From contig NZ_BAJQ01000019.1 of NCBI RefSeq assembly GCF_000613785.1, forward strand, positions 1 through 44,397: DNA of 44,397 nt, in the 5' to 3' direction. Positions 10,192 to 18,972 of this stretch are shown here, piece after piece. The notes beneath the pieces were generated by a model. It ran no database searches, had not been told where the DNA came from, and worked only from the letters and a program-made list of their open reading frames with translations. The translations under genes and the position numbers were made by a program. Numbering within the stretch: the first letter of the stretch is position 1; each line of letters opens with the position of its first letter. Source of the stretch: Segatella oulorum JCM 14966 (GTDB taxonomy: Bacteria > Bacteroidota > Bacteroidia > Bacteroidales > Bacteroidaceae).

Positions 10192-10237
10192 AAATGTGTT
10201 CAAACGTAGTTGCATATACGTTTGAGCACATTTTTTT
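10192..10237 (+). terminator. Strong intrinsic terminator after rpmE2
   Basis: A 17-bp stem pairs 10192-10208 with 10217-10233 with a single G-T wobble around an 8-nt loop, followed by a T run. It ends 27 bases before the nuclease ATG, so the nuclease needs its own promoter or read-through. Confidence 0.88.
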
Positions 10238-10263
10238 ATTTTCCCCACGCAAAAAAACAAACA

Positions 10264-11253
10264 ATGAAACACAAATCACTCATCTTCACCATCGGCTGGG
10301 TCATGCTTGCCTTGTTAGCATGCGGTGGTACTGACCAACCCAACCTCATTCCTCAGCAGCCAAAGCATTCAACCAACAACAATCAAAACACGCCATCCAT
10401 TGGCATGCCCATAGACATTACGCGATTAGAATTTCCAAAACTTCACGGCAAAGGCAGTTCGGTTTATGTCTATCGGGTACCCGACCCCACCAACGCCGCT
10501 CATCAAATCATGAACTATGCCTTGGAATGGGATCACACCAAACGCGCACAGCGTTGGAGTTGCTGGATGAGTACCGCGCCAACCAGAGTGAAAAACTGGA
10601 GCCGCGCCCAGTGGAAAGCCGATAAAAAATGGCATGGAGACCCCTTCCAATGGGCACCCGAAATCCCCAATGGCGAACAGCCACCCGTGAAAAATGAATT
10701 CAGCCAAAGCCTGTTTCCCGATGGCTCCAAAGGCTATGACCGTGGACACATCTGCGCTTCTGAAGACCGCATCTACTCGAAAGCAGCCAATGAGCAAACT
10801 TTCTACATGGCCAACATGCAGCCTCAAGTACACAGCTTCAATGCCGGCATTTGGAAGCAGATGGAAGATTGCCTACGCAGTCATCTGCAATCAAGCGACA
10901 CCTTATATATATGTAAGGGCGGAACCATCGATCAGGCCAACCAAATTTTGAGTTATACGCGCAGCAAGTTCATCGTACCTAAATATTTCTTTATGGCCGT
11001 GCTGCTCAAAAACGCGTCGGGCTACCATGCCTTCGGCTTCTTCATTGAACACCGTAACCTCACAATGAAGCAAATGGAAAAGCAGGGCATCAGCACCCGA
11101 TTAGCCGACTATGTGGTGAACATCGCCGAACTGCAACGCCTCACCGGCATAGACTTCTTCTGCAATCTGACAGATGACATCGAAAATAAGGTGGAAAATA
11201 AACCTCTGCAAGCGGTGAAGTTCGATTTCAAAGATTGGGGCATTAACCAATAA
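10264..11253 (+). CDS. DNA/RNA non-specific endonuclease lipoprotein (NucA/Serratia nuclease family)
   Basis: A 329-residue lipoprotein (signal ending LLALLAC, Cys 20) with the betabetaalpha-metal nuclease signature DRGHICA, where His162 is the general base, followed by ANMQPQ and the Asn-containing FNAGIWKQMED that holds the catalytic metal. A TTG at 10210 lies inside the terminator, so the ATG at 10264 is the start. As a lipoprotein it would cut DNA or RNA at the cell surface or in the periplasm. Together with the OB-fold and DUF5689 lipoproteins and the TonB receptor this suggests extracellular nucleic-acid degradation. Enzyme class is firm; the locus role is inferred. Confidence 0.92.
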   Translation: MKHKSLIFTIGWVMLALLACGGTDQPNLIPQQPKHSTNNNQNTPSIGMPIDITRLEFPKLHGKGSSVYVYRVPDPTNAAHQIMNYALEWDHTKRAQRWSCWMSTAPTRVKNWSRAQWKADKKWHGDPFQWAPEIPNGEQPPVKNEFSQSLFPDGSKGYDRGHICASEDRIYSKAANEQTFYMANMQPQVHSFNAGIWKQMEDCLRSHLQSSDTLYICKGGTIDQANQILSYTRSKFIVPKYFFMAVLLKNASGYHAFGFFIEHRNLTMKQMEKQGISTRLADYVVNIAELQRLTGIDFFCNLTDDIENKVENKPLQAVKFDFKDWGINQ

Positions 11254-11350
11254 TCCATTTCTTTCAGGCCTCTTTGTCAGTCGTAGCATGTGGAAAGAGA
11301 TTCGTTATAATAAATCGAAAGCAATTCCAACAACTTTAGAAATAAAATTG

Positions 11351-11358
11351 TAAATTTG
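11351..11358 (+). promoter_or_regulatory. Probable -7 box for the symporter gene
   Basis: TAAATTTG matches TAnnTTTG, 33 bases before the ATG at 11392. No good TTTG lies 19-21 bases upstream. Confidence 0.4.
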
Positions 11359-11391
11359 CTCACGCAATCATCTTTTAGCGTATTCAGCGAT

Positions 11392-12561
11392 ATGAAATCA
11401 TTCAAGTTTGGGCTTCTTCCGCGCATCCTCATCGCCATTTTGTTGGGTGTGGTCTGCGGCAATGTATTTGGTGAGCCCATCGTGCGCATTTTTATCACAG
11501 TCAACAGCATTTTTGGTCAGTTCTTAGGTTTTATGATTCCGCTCATCATCCTGGGTATGGTGGCTCCGGCTATTGCCAACATTGGCAGTACGGCGGGCCG
11601 CATTTTGTTGGTGACGGTGGTGCTGGCCTATGCCGACACTGTGCTGGCTGGCCTGTTGGCCTATGGCACAGGCAGCTGGCTCTTTCCGTCGTTGGTGTCG
11701 GCCACACAAGGTGTTCACATCGAACAGCCTCATGCGTTGAAGCCTTTCTTTGAACTCAACATTCCCGCTTTGATGGATGTGATGAGCGCTTTGGTACTGG
11801 CTTTCATGGTGGGGCTGGGCGTGGCCTATGGCAAAGGCGACGTGTTGAAGCGCGGGCTGAATGAGTTTGGTACCATCGTTGAGCGCGTGATTGAGAAAAT
11901 CATCATTCCGTTGCTGCCCATCTACATCTTTGGCATCTTCCTGAATATGACCTATAGCGGCGAGGCCTACCACATTCTTTTGGTGTTTGCCAAAATCATT
12001 GTGGTGATTTTTGTGCTCCACATTGTGGTGCTGCTCTATGAGTTTGTGGCCGCAGGTGTGTTTGTCAAGCAAAACCCGTTTCGCCTGCTTTTCAACATGT
12101 TGCCCGCCTATTTCACGGCCTTAGGCACATCGTCTTCGGCAGCCACCATTCCCGTGACGCTGAAGCAAACGCTCAAGAATGGGGTAGACGAGGGCGTAGC
12201 CGGCTTCACCATCCCTTTGTGCGCTACGATTCACATGTCGGGCTCCATGATGAAGATCACAGCTTGTGCGCTCACCGTTTGCCTGATGAATGGCCTTCCC
12301 CACAGTTTCCCGCTCTTCCTCAATTTCATGCTGTTGCTGGCCATTTGCATGGTGGCCGGTCCGGGCGTTCCCGGTGGTGCCGTGATGGCCGCATTGGCTC
12401 CGTTGGCCTCTGTGTTGGGCTTTGGTTCCGAGGAGCAAGCGCTCATCATCGCCCTTTATATTGCGATGGATAGCTTTGGCACAGCCTGCAACGTGACGGG
12501 GGATGGAGCTATCGCCGTGGTGGTGAACAAAATCTTTCGCAAACGGCCTGTTACCGTGTAA
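11392..12561 (+). CDS. Dicarboxylate/amino acid:cation symporter (DAACS family)
   Basis: A 389-residue inner-membrane carrier of the SDF/GltP family, which takes up glutamate, aspartate, serine/threonine or C4-dicarboxylates with Na+ or H+. Family marks are the serine-rich re-entrant hairpin LGTSSSAATIPVTLKQ, the cation and substrate region HMSGSMMKI, the PGVPGGAVMAAL hairpin, and NVTGDGAIAVVVNK near the C-terminus, with about eight hydrophobic segments. The TTG at 11356 lies on the -7 box, so the ATG at 11392 is used. It is monocistronic and followed by repeat array A. The exact substrate cannot be read from the sequence; a serine/threonine type is one possibility. Confidence 0.92.
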   Translation: MKSFKFGLLPRILIAILLGVVCGNVFGEPIVRIFITVNSIFGQFLGFMIPLIILGMVAPAIANIGSTAGRILLVTVVLAYADTVLAGLLAYGTGSWLFPSLVSATQGVHIEQPHALKPFFELNIPALMDVMSALVLAFMVGLGVAYGKGDVLKRGLNEFGTIVERVIEKIIIPLLPIYIFGIFLNMTYSGEAYHILLVFAKIIVVIFVLHIVVLLYEFVAAGVFVKQNPFRLLFNMLPAYFTALGTSSSAATIPVTLKQTLKNGVDEGVAGFTIPLCATIHMSGSMMKITACALTVCLMNGLPHSFPLFLNFMLLLAICMVAGPGVPGGAVMAALAPLASVLGFGSEEQALIIALYIAMDSFGTACNVTGDGAIAVVVNKIFRKRPVTV

Positions 12562-12656
12562 TCGTTGCGCCAGCATGCCGTTGCCGTCGTAGGTTGTCAC
12601 ATTTCCTTTCACCATCGCGTGCCCACACCATGCAGCCGCGCCCGTTGTAAGGCTAG

Positions 12657-13062
12657 TTTTAAAGCGAAATCACATTAGTGAGCGGCTCGCTGACCATTTT
12701 TAAAGCGAAATCACATTAGTGAGCGGCTCGCTGACCGTTTTTAAAGCAAAATCACATTAGTGAGCGGCTCGCTGACCATTTTTAAAGCGAAATCACGTTA
12801 GTGAGCGGCTCGCTGATGATTTTTTAAATGAAATCACGTTAGTTATTGCTTCACTAATCTGTTTCAAAGAAAAAATGCGTTAGTTATTGCTTCACTAATC
12901 TGTTTCAAAGAAAAAATGCGTTAGTTATCGCTTCACTAATCTGTTTCAAAGAAAAAATGCGTTAGTTATCGCTTCACTAATCCGTTTCAAAGAAAAAATG
13001 CGTTAGTTATCGCTTCACTAATCCGTTTCAAAGAAAAAATGCGTTAGTTATCGCTTCACTAA
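12657..13062. repeat. Array A: ten 41-bp palindromic units, two subfamilies
   Basis: TTAG cores begin at 12675, 12716, 12757, 12798, 12839, 12880, 12921, 12962, 13003 and 13044, exactly 41 bp apart. The first four cores read TTAGTGAGCGGCTCGCTGA with a spacer based on TTTTTAAAGCGAAATCAC. The last six read TTAGTTAT(T/C)GCTTCACTAA; from 12857 on the spacer becomes GTTTCAAAGAAAAAATGCG, and the unit at 12839 is a hybrid with the old spacer and new core. Each core is an imperfect palindrome. No credible gene lies in 12562-13333; short open frames here have no recognisable product. Confidence 0.93.
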
Positions 13063-13114
13063 TCCACCTCGCTGCCGTGTTCGTACTCGGCCGAGAAGAT
13101 TTTCATTTTCGGCT

Positions 13115-13143
13115 GTTCGCCCATGGGCGAACGGTGTTTTTTT
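13115..13143 (+). terminator. Palindromic terminator-like hairpin after array A
   Basis: GTTCGCCCATGGGCGAAC (13115-13132) is a perfect 18-bp palindrome that can fold as a 7-bp stem with a CATG loop. It is followed after GGTG by seven T. It may end transcripts running through array A from the symporter gene. Confidence 0.6.
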
Positions 13144-13305
13144 AACTGATTCTATTGGTGCCAAATCGTGTTCGAAAGTATTTTTATCAAGGTAAAAGCG
13201 TTGCAGTTTCGTTTCTTTTTTATAATTTTGCAATCGTAAATTATAAGTGCATATTGCTTACAGATAGAAAAATTAGAACTTGTTCATTTTAGAAAACATT
13301 ATGAA

Positions 13306-13313
13306 TAGCTTTG
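13306..13313 (+). promoter_or_regulatory. Probable -7 box of the SusC operon
   Basis: TAGCTTTG fits TAnnTTTG and lies 71 bases before the chosen ATG. A CTTG about 23 bases upstream is a poor -33 box. A second candidate, TAATTTTG at 13223-13230, is further away. Confidence 0.4.
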
Positions 13314-13384
13314 CGACAGCTTAAATTCTTCGCATGCACGACACAAAAAAGATTTGTATTCCACCTATTAAAATTCCCATTATA

Positions 13385-16300
13385 ATGAGAAAATTGCAGA
13401 ATATTAGATGCATCCATCGCTTAGGAATGTTGTTGTTTCTGGGCTTTTTGTGCATGGGGCCATGCTGTTCCTCGGCTTTGGCACAGACGCAAAACGAAGT
13501 CAAAGTGACCTTGTCGCTACGCAATGCCACGGTTGAAACGTTTGCCAATGAAATTGCTCGTCAAACGGGTTTGACCATTTCCTATGCGGATAACGATGTG
13601 AAAGCACTTAAGGGTGTTACCTTTGATGTGCGCGAACAGCCTTTATCCAGCATGCTCATCACTTTGAGCAACCAACTGCCTTTAACTTATCGCATCGAAG
13701 GCAACACGCTTTATTTGGGTAGCAGCAAAGCCAATCAGCGCAAGAAAGGCATTTATGGCCAGGTGACCGATGGCAATGGCGAGCCTTTGGTTGGTGCCAT
13801 CGTGCGTGTGGAAGGTGTGAATGGCGGTTTTGTGACCGATGTGAATGGTGAATATCAAGTGCAGACCGATTTGAAAGAAGCCAAAATCACGGTGTCGTCG
13901 GTGGGCTATAAAACCGTCACAAAGATGATAAAACATGGTGCTTCGGGTAATATCGTGATGCACGAAGACACGCGCGAAATACAAGAAGTGGTGGTTACGG
14001 GCTACGGCACGAAGAACAAAAACTCGTTTACCGGTGCGCAAGTGGCCGTCAGTCGCGACCAACTGATGAACATGGGCACCAAGAATGTGCTGCAAAGCCT
14101 GTCAGCTTTTGTGCCGGGTATGGTGGTGCTCGACGATAACGTCAAGGGTTCCGACCCCAATAAGTTGGCCGATATCAACATTCGTGGCCGTGCCACCTTT
14201 GAGGGGCAGGCCAACACGCCCGTCTTTGTGGTCGATGGTTCGCAGGTTTCTGCCGAATATGTCTACGATATGGATATGAACGACATCGAGTCGGTCACGG
14301 TGTTGAAAGATGCTTCTGCCTCGGCTTTATATGGCGCCAAGGCTTCGGCGGGTGTCATTGTCATCACCACCAAGGCTTTGAAGGGTGGAAAGTTGAAACT
14401 GAATTATAGCGGAACGGTGCGCCTCTCGACGCCCGATTTGCACGATTATCATCTGCTCAATGCTGCCGACAAACTCGAATATGAGCGTCTGGCGGGCTTG
14501 TTTAAAGACAGCGACCCCACGCGGCAATACACGTTGGATCGCGATTATGCGCGGCTTTTCAATGAGGTACAGCGTGGTGTTGACACCGATTGGCTGTCGA
14601 AACCACTTCGCAATGCTATCTCGCAGAGCCACAGCGTGAGCTTGGATGGTGGCGATGAGCGCGCCAAATATAATCTCGGAGTGCGCTATGGCAACGATGC
14701 GGGTGTCATGCGCGGGTCGGATCGCACACGTCTCTCCACCAATTTCAAGCTCTCTTACAATGTTTCGGGCAAATTCTTTGTGTCGAACAATGCCACGATT
14801 TCGTCGGTAACGAGCAACACTTCTCCCTATGGTGATTTCGGAACTTGGGCGCAACAAAATCCATACGAAAATCCTTATACGGCCGATGGCGAGCTGCGTA
14901 AGTCGTTCTATCATGACATTGCCAACCCGCTTTACGAAGCCTCTTTGGGCAGTTATGGCAAGACCAACACCTTTGAATTCCTCAATACCACCAACGTGCA
15001 GATTTGGTTTGGTGAGAAATACCGATTGGATGGCGACTTCTCTATCGACAGAAGCAAGCAGGACTCGCGCCGTTTCACGTCGCCTTTCTCGTATAATGAG
15101 ATCTTGACCAAGTCGGCCGATCAGCGTGGTTATTTAGACGACAACTGGGTGAACACCACTACCTATCAAGGAAAGGTGATGCTCTCTTATAATGATTACA
15201 TCTTTAAGAAGCTGTTTTTAACGGCTATGGGCGGCAGCAGCATCGAGTCTTCTTCGGTTGATGCTGCAGGCTATCGCTCCATCGGTTTCTATTCCGACAA
15301 GCTCGGTCATCCGGGTTTTGCCTCGACCTATGCGCTCAACAGTCACCCATCGGGTTCCGATACGCAATCGCGTGGTGTAGGTTTCTTTGTCAATGCCAAC
15401 ACCATTTGGGATAACAAATATTTCTTAGACTTGATTTATCGTTACGAAGGCTCTTCAAAATTTGGTAAAAACAAGCGCTTCGCACCTTTCTGGAGTGTGG
15501 GCGGTGGATGGAACCTTCACAACGAAAAGTTTATGAAAGGGTTGCCCATTCAGTTGTTGAAGCTCCGTGCCAGCGTGGGCTATTTGGGCAACATCAACTT
15601 CAATCCCTATCAGGCACTGACCACTTATAGTTACAGCAACAGCTTGAATTACGGAAAAGGAACCGGTGCTGTGCCCATCACCATCGGCAATCCCGATTTG
15701 AAATGGGAACGCACCTTGAGCACGAATATCGGTGTTGACTTCACGGCCTTGCGCGGAAGAATCGACCTCTCGGCCGACTATTACATCAAGAACACCGACA
15801 ATTTGCTTTTAGATATAACGAAAGCGCCCTCTATCGGTGTGACAACCTCGCGCGAAAATATCGGTGAGGTGGAGAATAAAGGTTTTGAAATGCGCCTGCG
15901 CACCATCCCTATTCAGAATAAAGATTGGCAATGGTCCATCGGGTTCACCTATTCTTATAATAAGAACAAAATCAAGAAAATCAGTAATGCGCTGCGCGAA
16001 CAAAACGAGAAAAACCTTGCTAAAGGTGGCGTAGCGCCGCTTCCTGTGTATGAAGAGGGCCAGTCGCTCACAGCCATCAAGGTGGTTCCTTCGGCAGGTA
16101 TCGACCCCATCACAGGACAAGAGGTCTACATCAAGCGCAACGGGCAATACACCTTTGTGTATAGTCCTAACGACAAAGTCATCTTTGGCGATAGCAATCC
16201 TTATGGCATTGGTGCCATCAACTCCTATCTCACCTATCGCAATTTTGCGTTGAGTGCTTCGTTCCAATACTCTTTTGGTGGCGCCTTGTACAACGAAACG

Positions 16301-16648
16301 TTGGCATCGAAGGTCGAAGGTGCCAATCCTAAGTATAATGCCGACCGCCGTGTGCTGAGCGATCGTTGGAAAGAAATGGGCACCATTGCACGCTTTAAGC
16401 GCATTGATGACACCACAACACCCAACCAGACTTCACGCTTCATCGAGAAGAACAATTATCTTCGCATGAGCAGTTTGTCGCTTTCGTATGAAGTTCCTGT
16501 GGCATGGCTACAGAAATATGGTCTGCGCCGCATGTATTTAGAGTTGCTCACCAATGATTTATTCTATCTCTCTACGGCAAAACGCGAACGCGGTTTGTCC
16601 TATCCTTACGATAGAAGTGTAGAGTTCTCAGTACGTTTCTCACTATAA
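13385..16648 (+). CDS. SusC/RagA-family TonB-dependent receptor with STN domain
   Basis: Outer-membrane transporter of a SusCD pair, about 1087 residues. Order of domains: signal peptide; STN (secretin/TonB short N-terminal) domain with VKVTLSLRNATVETFANEIA; a CarboxypepD-regulatory-like domain (GIYGQVTDGNGEPLVGAIVR); TonB-box region EVVVTGYGTKNK; plug with VLQSLSAFVPGM, INIRGRATF, PVFVVDGSQV and SVTVLKDASASALYGAKA; a large barrel ending VEFSVRFSL. The ATG at 13334 would add 17 residues; the ATG at 13385 begins a better signal peptide (MRKLQNIRC). STN domains often talk to anti-sigma factors, but no FecI/FecR pair is in the window. It heads an operon with SusD, DUF4843, PKD-like and metalloprotease genes. 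Confidence 0.95.
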   Translation: MRKLQNIRCIHRLGMLLFLGFLCMGPCCSSALAQTQNEVKVTLSLRNATVETFANEIARQTGLTISYADNDVKALKGVTFDVREQPLSSMLITLSNQLPLTYRIEGNTLYLGSSKANQRKKGIYGQVTDGNGEPLVGAIVRVEGVNGGFVTDVNGEYQVQTDLKEAKITVSSVGYKTVTKMIKHGASGNIVMHEDTREIQEVVVTGYGTKNKNSFTGAQVAVSRDQLMNMGTKNVLQSLSAFVPGMVVLDDNVKGSDPNKLADINIRGRATFEGQANTPVFVVDGSQVSAEYVYDMDMNDIESVTVLKDASASALYGAKASAGVIVITTKALKGGKLKLNYSGTVRLSTPDLHDYHLLNAADKLEYERLAGLFKDSDPTRQYTLDRDYARLFNEVQRGVDTDWLSKPLRNAISQSHSVSLDGGDERAKYNLGVRYGNDAGVMRGSDRTRLSTNFKLSYNVSGKFFVSNNATISSVTSNTSPYGDFGTWAQQNPYENPYTADGELRKSFYHDIANPLYEASLGSYGKTNTFEFLNTTNVQIWFGEKYRLDGDFSIDRSKQDSRRFTSPFSYNEILTKSADQRGYLDDNWVNTTTYQGKVMLSYNDYIFKKLFLTAMGGSSIESSSVDAAGYRSIGFYSDKLGHPGFASTYALNSHPSGSDTQSRGVGFFVNANTIWDNKYFLDLIYRYEGSSKFGKNKRFAPFWSVGGGWNLHNEKFMKGLPIQLLKLRASVGYLGNINFNPYQALTTYSYSNSLNYGKGTGAVPITIGNPDLKWERTLSTNIGVDFTALRGRIDLSADYYIKNTDNLLLDITKAPSIGVTTSRENIGEVENKGFEMRLRTIPIQNKDWQWSIGFTYSYNKNKIKKISNALREQNEKNLAKGGVAPLPVYEEGQSLTAIKVVPSAGIDPITGQEVYIKRNGQYTFVYSPNDKVIFGDSNPYGIGAINSYLTYRNFALSASFQYSFGGALYNETLASKVEGANPKYNADRRVLSDRWKEMGTIARFKRIDDTTTPNQTSRFIEKNNYLRMSSLSLSYEVPVAWLQKYGLRRMYLELLTNDLFYLSTAKRERGLSYPYDRSVEFSVRFSL

Positions 16649-16662
16649 AAAATGGCATAAGA

Positions 16663-18107
16663 ATGAAAAAGATATATCAATATGTCTGCCTGTTCCTCTC
16701 GGTTGTCGCATTTTCATCGTGCAACGACTTCTTGGATGTGCAACCCAAAGGGCAGTTAGAGCAAAGTAAGATGTTCGATGATATGATGGGTTTCGAGGAT
16801 GCTATGTTTGGCATCTATGCTAAAATGGCAGCCGGCGACCTCTATGGAGAGAACTTATCGTGGGGCATGATTGACCAGATTGGGCAGCAATTTGGCTATG
16901 ACAATCCGCAAGAACTCACCTATCATTTCAATCATTATGACTATCGCAATCAGCAAGCACGCAATGTGATTGATAAGGTGTGGGCTAAACAATATGAAGT
17001 CATTGCTTGTATCAATAATGTATTAGTGCATGTAGACCAAAAGAGTTTTGCACCCGAAGAGCGTAAACACATGAAAGGCGAATGCTTGGGGTTGCGTGCT
17101 TTCCTGCATTTCGATGTGGCACGCCTGTTTTGCAACGACTATACACGCAGCAATGCCACAACCGAAGGACTGCCTTATGCTACGACGTTCAATTTGAAAA
17201 ACAAGGAAAAGCATACCTTGTTTGAAACATTCCAACTCATTTTGAATGATTTGAATGAGGCCGAAACGTTGTTGGCCGATGACGACGATGTAAGCTATGA
17301 CGGCACTTTCCAGCGCGATTACAGCAAAGGGCGCGTGATGCTTTTCAATAAATATGCGGTGAAGGCCACCAAAGCACGTGTGTATTATGCGATGGGAAAC
17401 TACACCGAAGCTGCGCGCTGTGCACGCGAAGTGATTGCCGCCAACCAATTATTTAAATTGAATAGTGCGTCAACCATCGACGCAGTGATGCGCTTCCCAG
17501 CCAATAAAGAAATGATTTTTGGGCTGTATAACAACACCAAAGGCGAAGCATTCGTTCTACGTTCTTGCGCTCAACGGGCAAGGGTTCTTATACAGAGGCG
17601 CGCCGCGATGTGAAAGATTTGTATGAGACGAGCACTTTCTCTGCTTTGAGTTCCGACCTTCGTTACAGCACCTTCTTCCGCGAAAATGCTTCGGGAGGGA
17701 CCTCCTCTTTTAGCTTTGTTCGATTAATCCAGAATGATGCTGAGGCGAAGTCTACCGATGCTTTGAAAGGCTTTGTGCTCATCAGTCTGCCCGAGATGTA
17801 TTATATTTTGGCCGAGAGCGTTTATGATAGCAATTCAACCGAGGCCATCAGCTTGCTCAATCAAGTGAGGAAGAGTAGGGGGCTTGCGGCCATTGCCTCG
17901 ACAAGAGTCGATTCAAAGGCTAAATTTGTGAACGAAATGCTGTTGGAGCGGAGACGCGAATTTCCGGGAATGGGGCAGACGTTCTATGCGTTGAAGCACT
18001 ATAATCAGAGCTTTACCGATTTTAGAAATATCGACACCTATCAGCCTACCAATGACATTTTTAATCTGCCTTGGTCCGATAGAGAGCGTGAATATGGTAA
18101 TCCATAA
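16663..18107 (+). CDS. SusD/RagB-family surface lipoprotein, frameshifted near 17553
   Basis: Ligand-binding lid protein for the SusC receptor 14 bases upstream. Lipoprotein signal ends VAFSSC (Cys 20), followed by the usual NDFLDVQPKG. TPR-like helices follow, with WAKQYEVIACINNVL, LGLRAFLHFDVARLF, and the C-terminal EMYYILAESVYDSN and LLERRREF typical of RagB/SusD. The first frame ends at 17613 in a nonsense tail. The downstream frame picks up FLRSTGKGSYTEARRDVKDL and continues to the stop. One lost T in TTT near 17551 would restore about 481 residues. The ligand is unknown; two proteases in the same operon hint at a peptide or protein substrate. Confidence 0.9.
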
Positions 18108-18128
18108 ATGGTCTTATAATATAAACGA

Positions 18129-18842
18129 ATGAATAATATGAAGAAGTCTGTCAAATATACATTTGCTTTGGGGCTGACTATGTTGGCCTTTCAAGCGTGC
18201 ACCACGGTAGATTATGATGGTGAATATGCCAAAAAGGGTGAATATGACTCACAAAATCAAGTTTATTTTCATGCTAAAAATGATGCCGACACGCTTACCA
18301 ATTTCTCGTTTGGTACGCTGCCAACAACCGTTACACGCGAGACCGTTCATGTGCGTGTCGATTTAGCTGGGCGGTTGAAAGCTGCACCACAAGCCATTAA
18401 GATTGTGGTGGATAGCAAGAGCACTGCACAAGAAGGGGTGCATTTCTTGTTGCCCGAACAACAGCCTGTGATACCGGCAGATAGCGGTTATGTGAACTAC
18501 CCTGTGGTGCTCTTGCGTGACCATCTTAGCGATACGCAAAACGATCACATTCGCTTGGTGCTGCGTTTAGAACCTTCTTCAGAAGTGAACACACGCTTTG
18601 CCGACAAACTGAAATACACCATCACGTTTGATAATGTGTTGGAAAAACCCACATGGTGGGATAGTTATTTGCGAGCCTATTTCGGTATGCCCCCTTTCAC
18701 GCCTGCAAAATATCGGATGTTGTTGTCGTTTTATAACAACGATCCAAAAGAAATTGAGAAAGCAATGGGAAGAAGTGGCATTACGCAACTGTATAGAAAT
18801 GTTCAGAAGGTGATTGCTTATTTCAGGGCACATCCCGAATAA
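18129..18842 (+). CDS. DUF4843-type lipoprotein
   Basis: A 237-residue lipoprotein (signal ending LAFQAC, Cys 24) with the DUF4843 pattern: an early NQVYFHAKNDADTLTNFSFG strand, EGVHFLLP, PVVLLRDHL and a C-terminal WWDSYLRAYFG with YRMLLSFY. Such proteins are regularly encoded after SusD and before a PKD-like lipoprotein, as here. It is likely a surface accessory of the SusCD pair. The molecular function is not established. MNNMKK offers two starts nine bases apart. Confidence 0.83.
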   Translation: MNNMKKSVKYTFALGLTMLAFQACTTVDYDGEYAKKGEYDSQNQVYFHAKNDADTLTNFSFGTLPTTVTRETVHVRVDLAGRLKAAPQAIKIVVDSKSTAQEGVHFLLPEQQPVIPADSGYVNYPVVLLRDHLSDTQNDHIRLVLRLEPSSEVNTRFADKLKYTITFDNVLEKPTWWDSYLRAYFGMPPFTPAKYRMLLSFYNNDPKEIEKAMGRSGITQLYRNVQKVIAYFRAHPE

Positions 18843-18849
18843 GGCCACA

Positions 18850-18910
18850 TAATATGCAGCATATTAGTGGGCAATAGCTATCTTTTTGCGACGCAATTTG
18901 CAGCATATTA
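18850..18910. repeat. Short inverted and direct repeat between DUF4843 and PKD-like genes
   Basis: TAATATG (18850-18856) and CATATTA (18860-18866) pair around CAG. TGCAGCATATTA occurs at 18855-18866 and again at 18899-18910, a 44-bp step. This 130-base gap is the longest within the Sus operon and may hold a processing or attenuation hairpin. Confidence 0.45.
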
Positions 18911-18972
18911 CAGCACATTTCATAATGTTTTAAGTAGCAGTGCATGGCACACTTGTAAAATAAAGAAAACTG

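Noticed and set aside
12562..12660. Minus-strand coding remnant beside array A
   Set aside because: The frame runs on into antisense of the symporter and matches no family I recognise.
12657..13062. CRISPR-like look of arrays A and C (about 22 bp constant, 19 bp variable)
   Set aside because: The variable parts are a few repeated palindromes rather than unique spacers, the period is too short, there is no leader, and no cas gene is present.
17551..17600. Third-frame reading SFYVLALNGQG in the SusD gene, implying two shifts
   Set aside because: A single one-base loss joins the two long frames and matches the sense of the other breaks. The two-shift model is possible but less simple.
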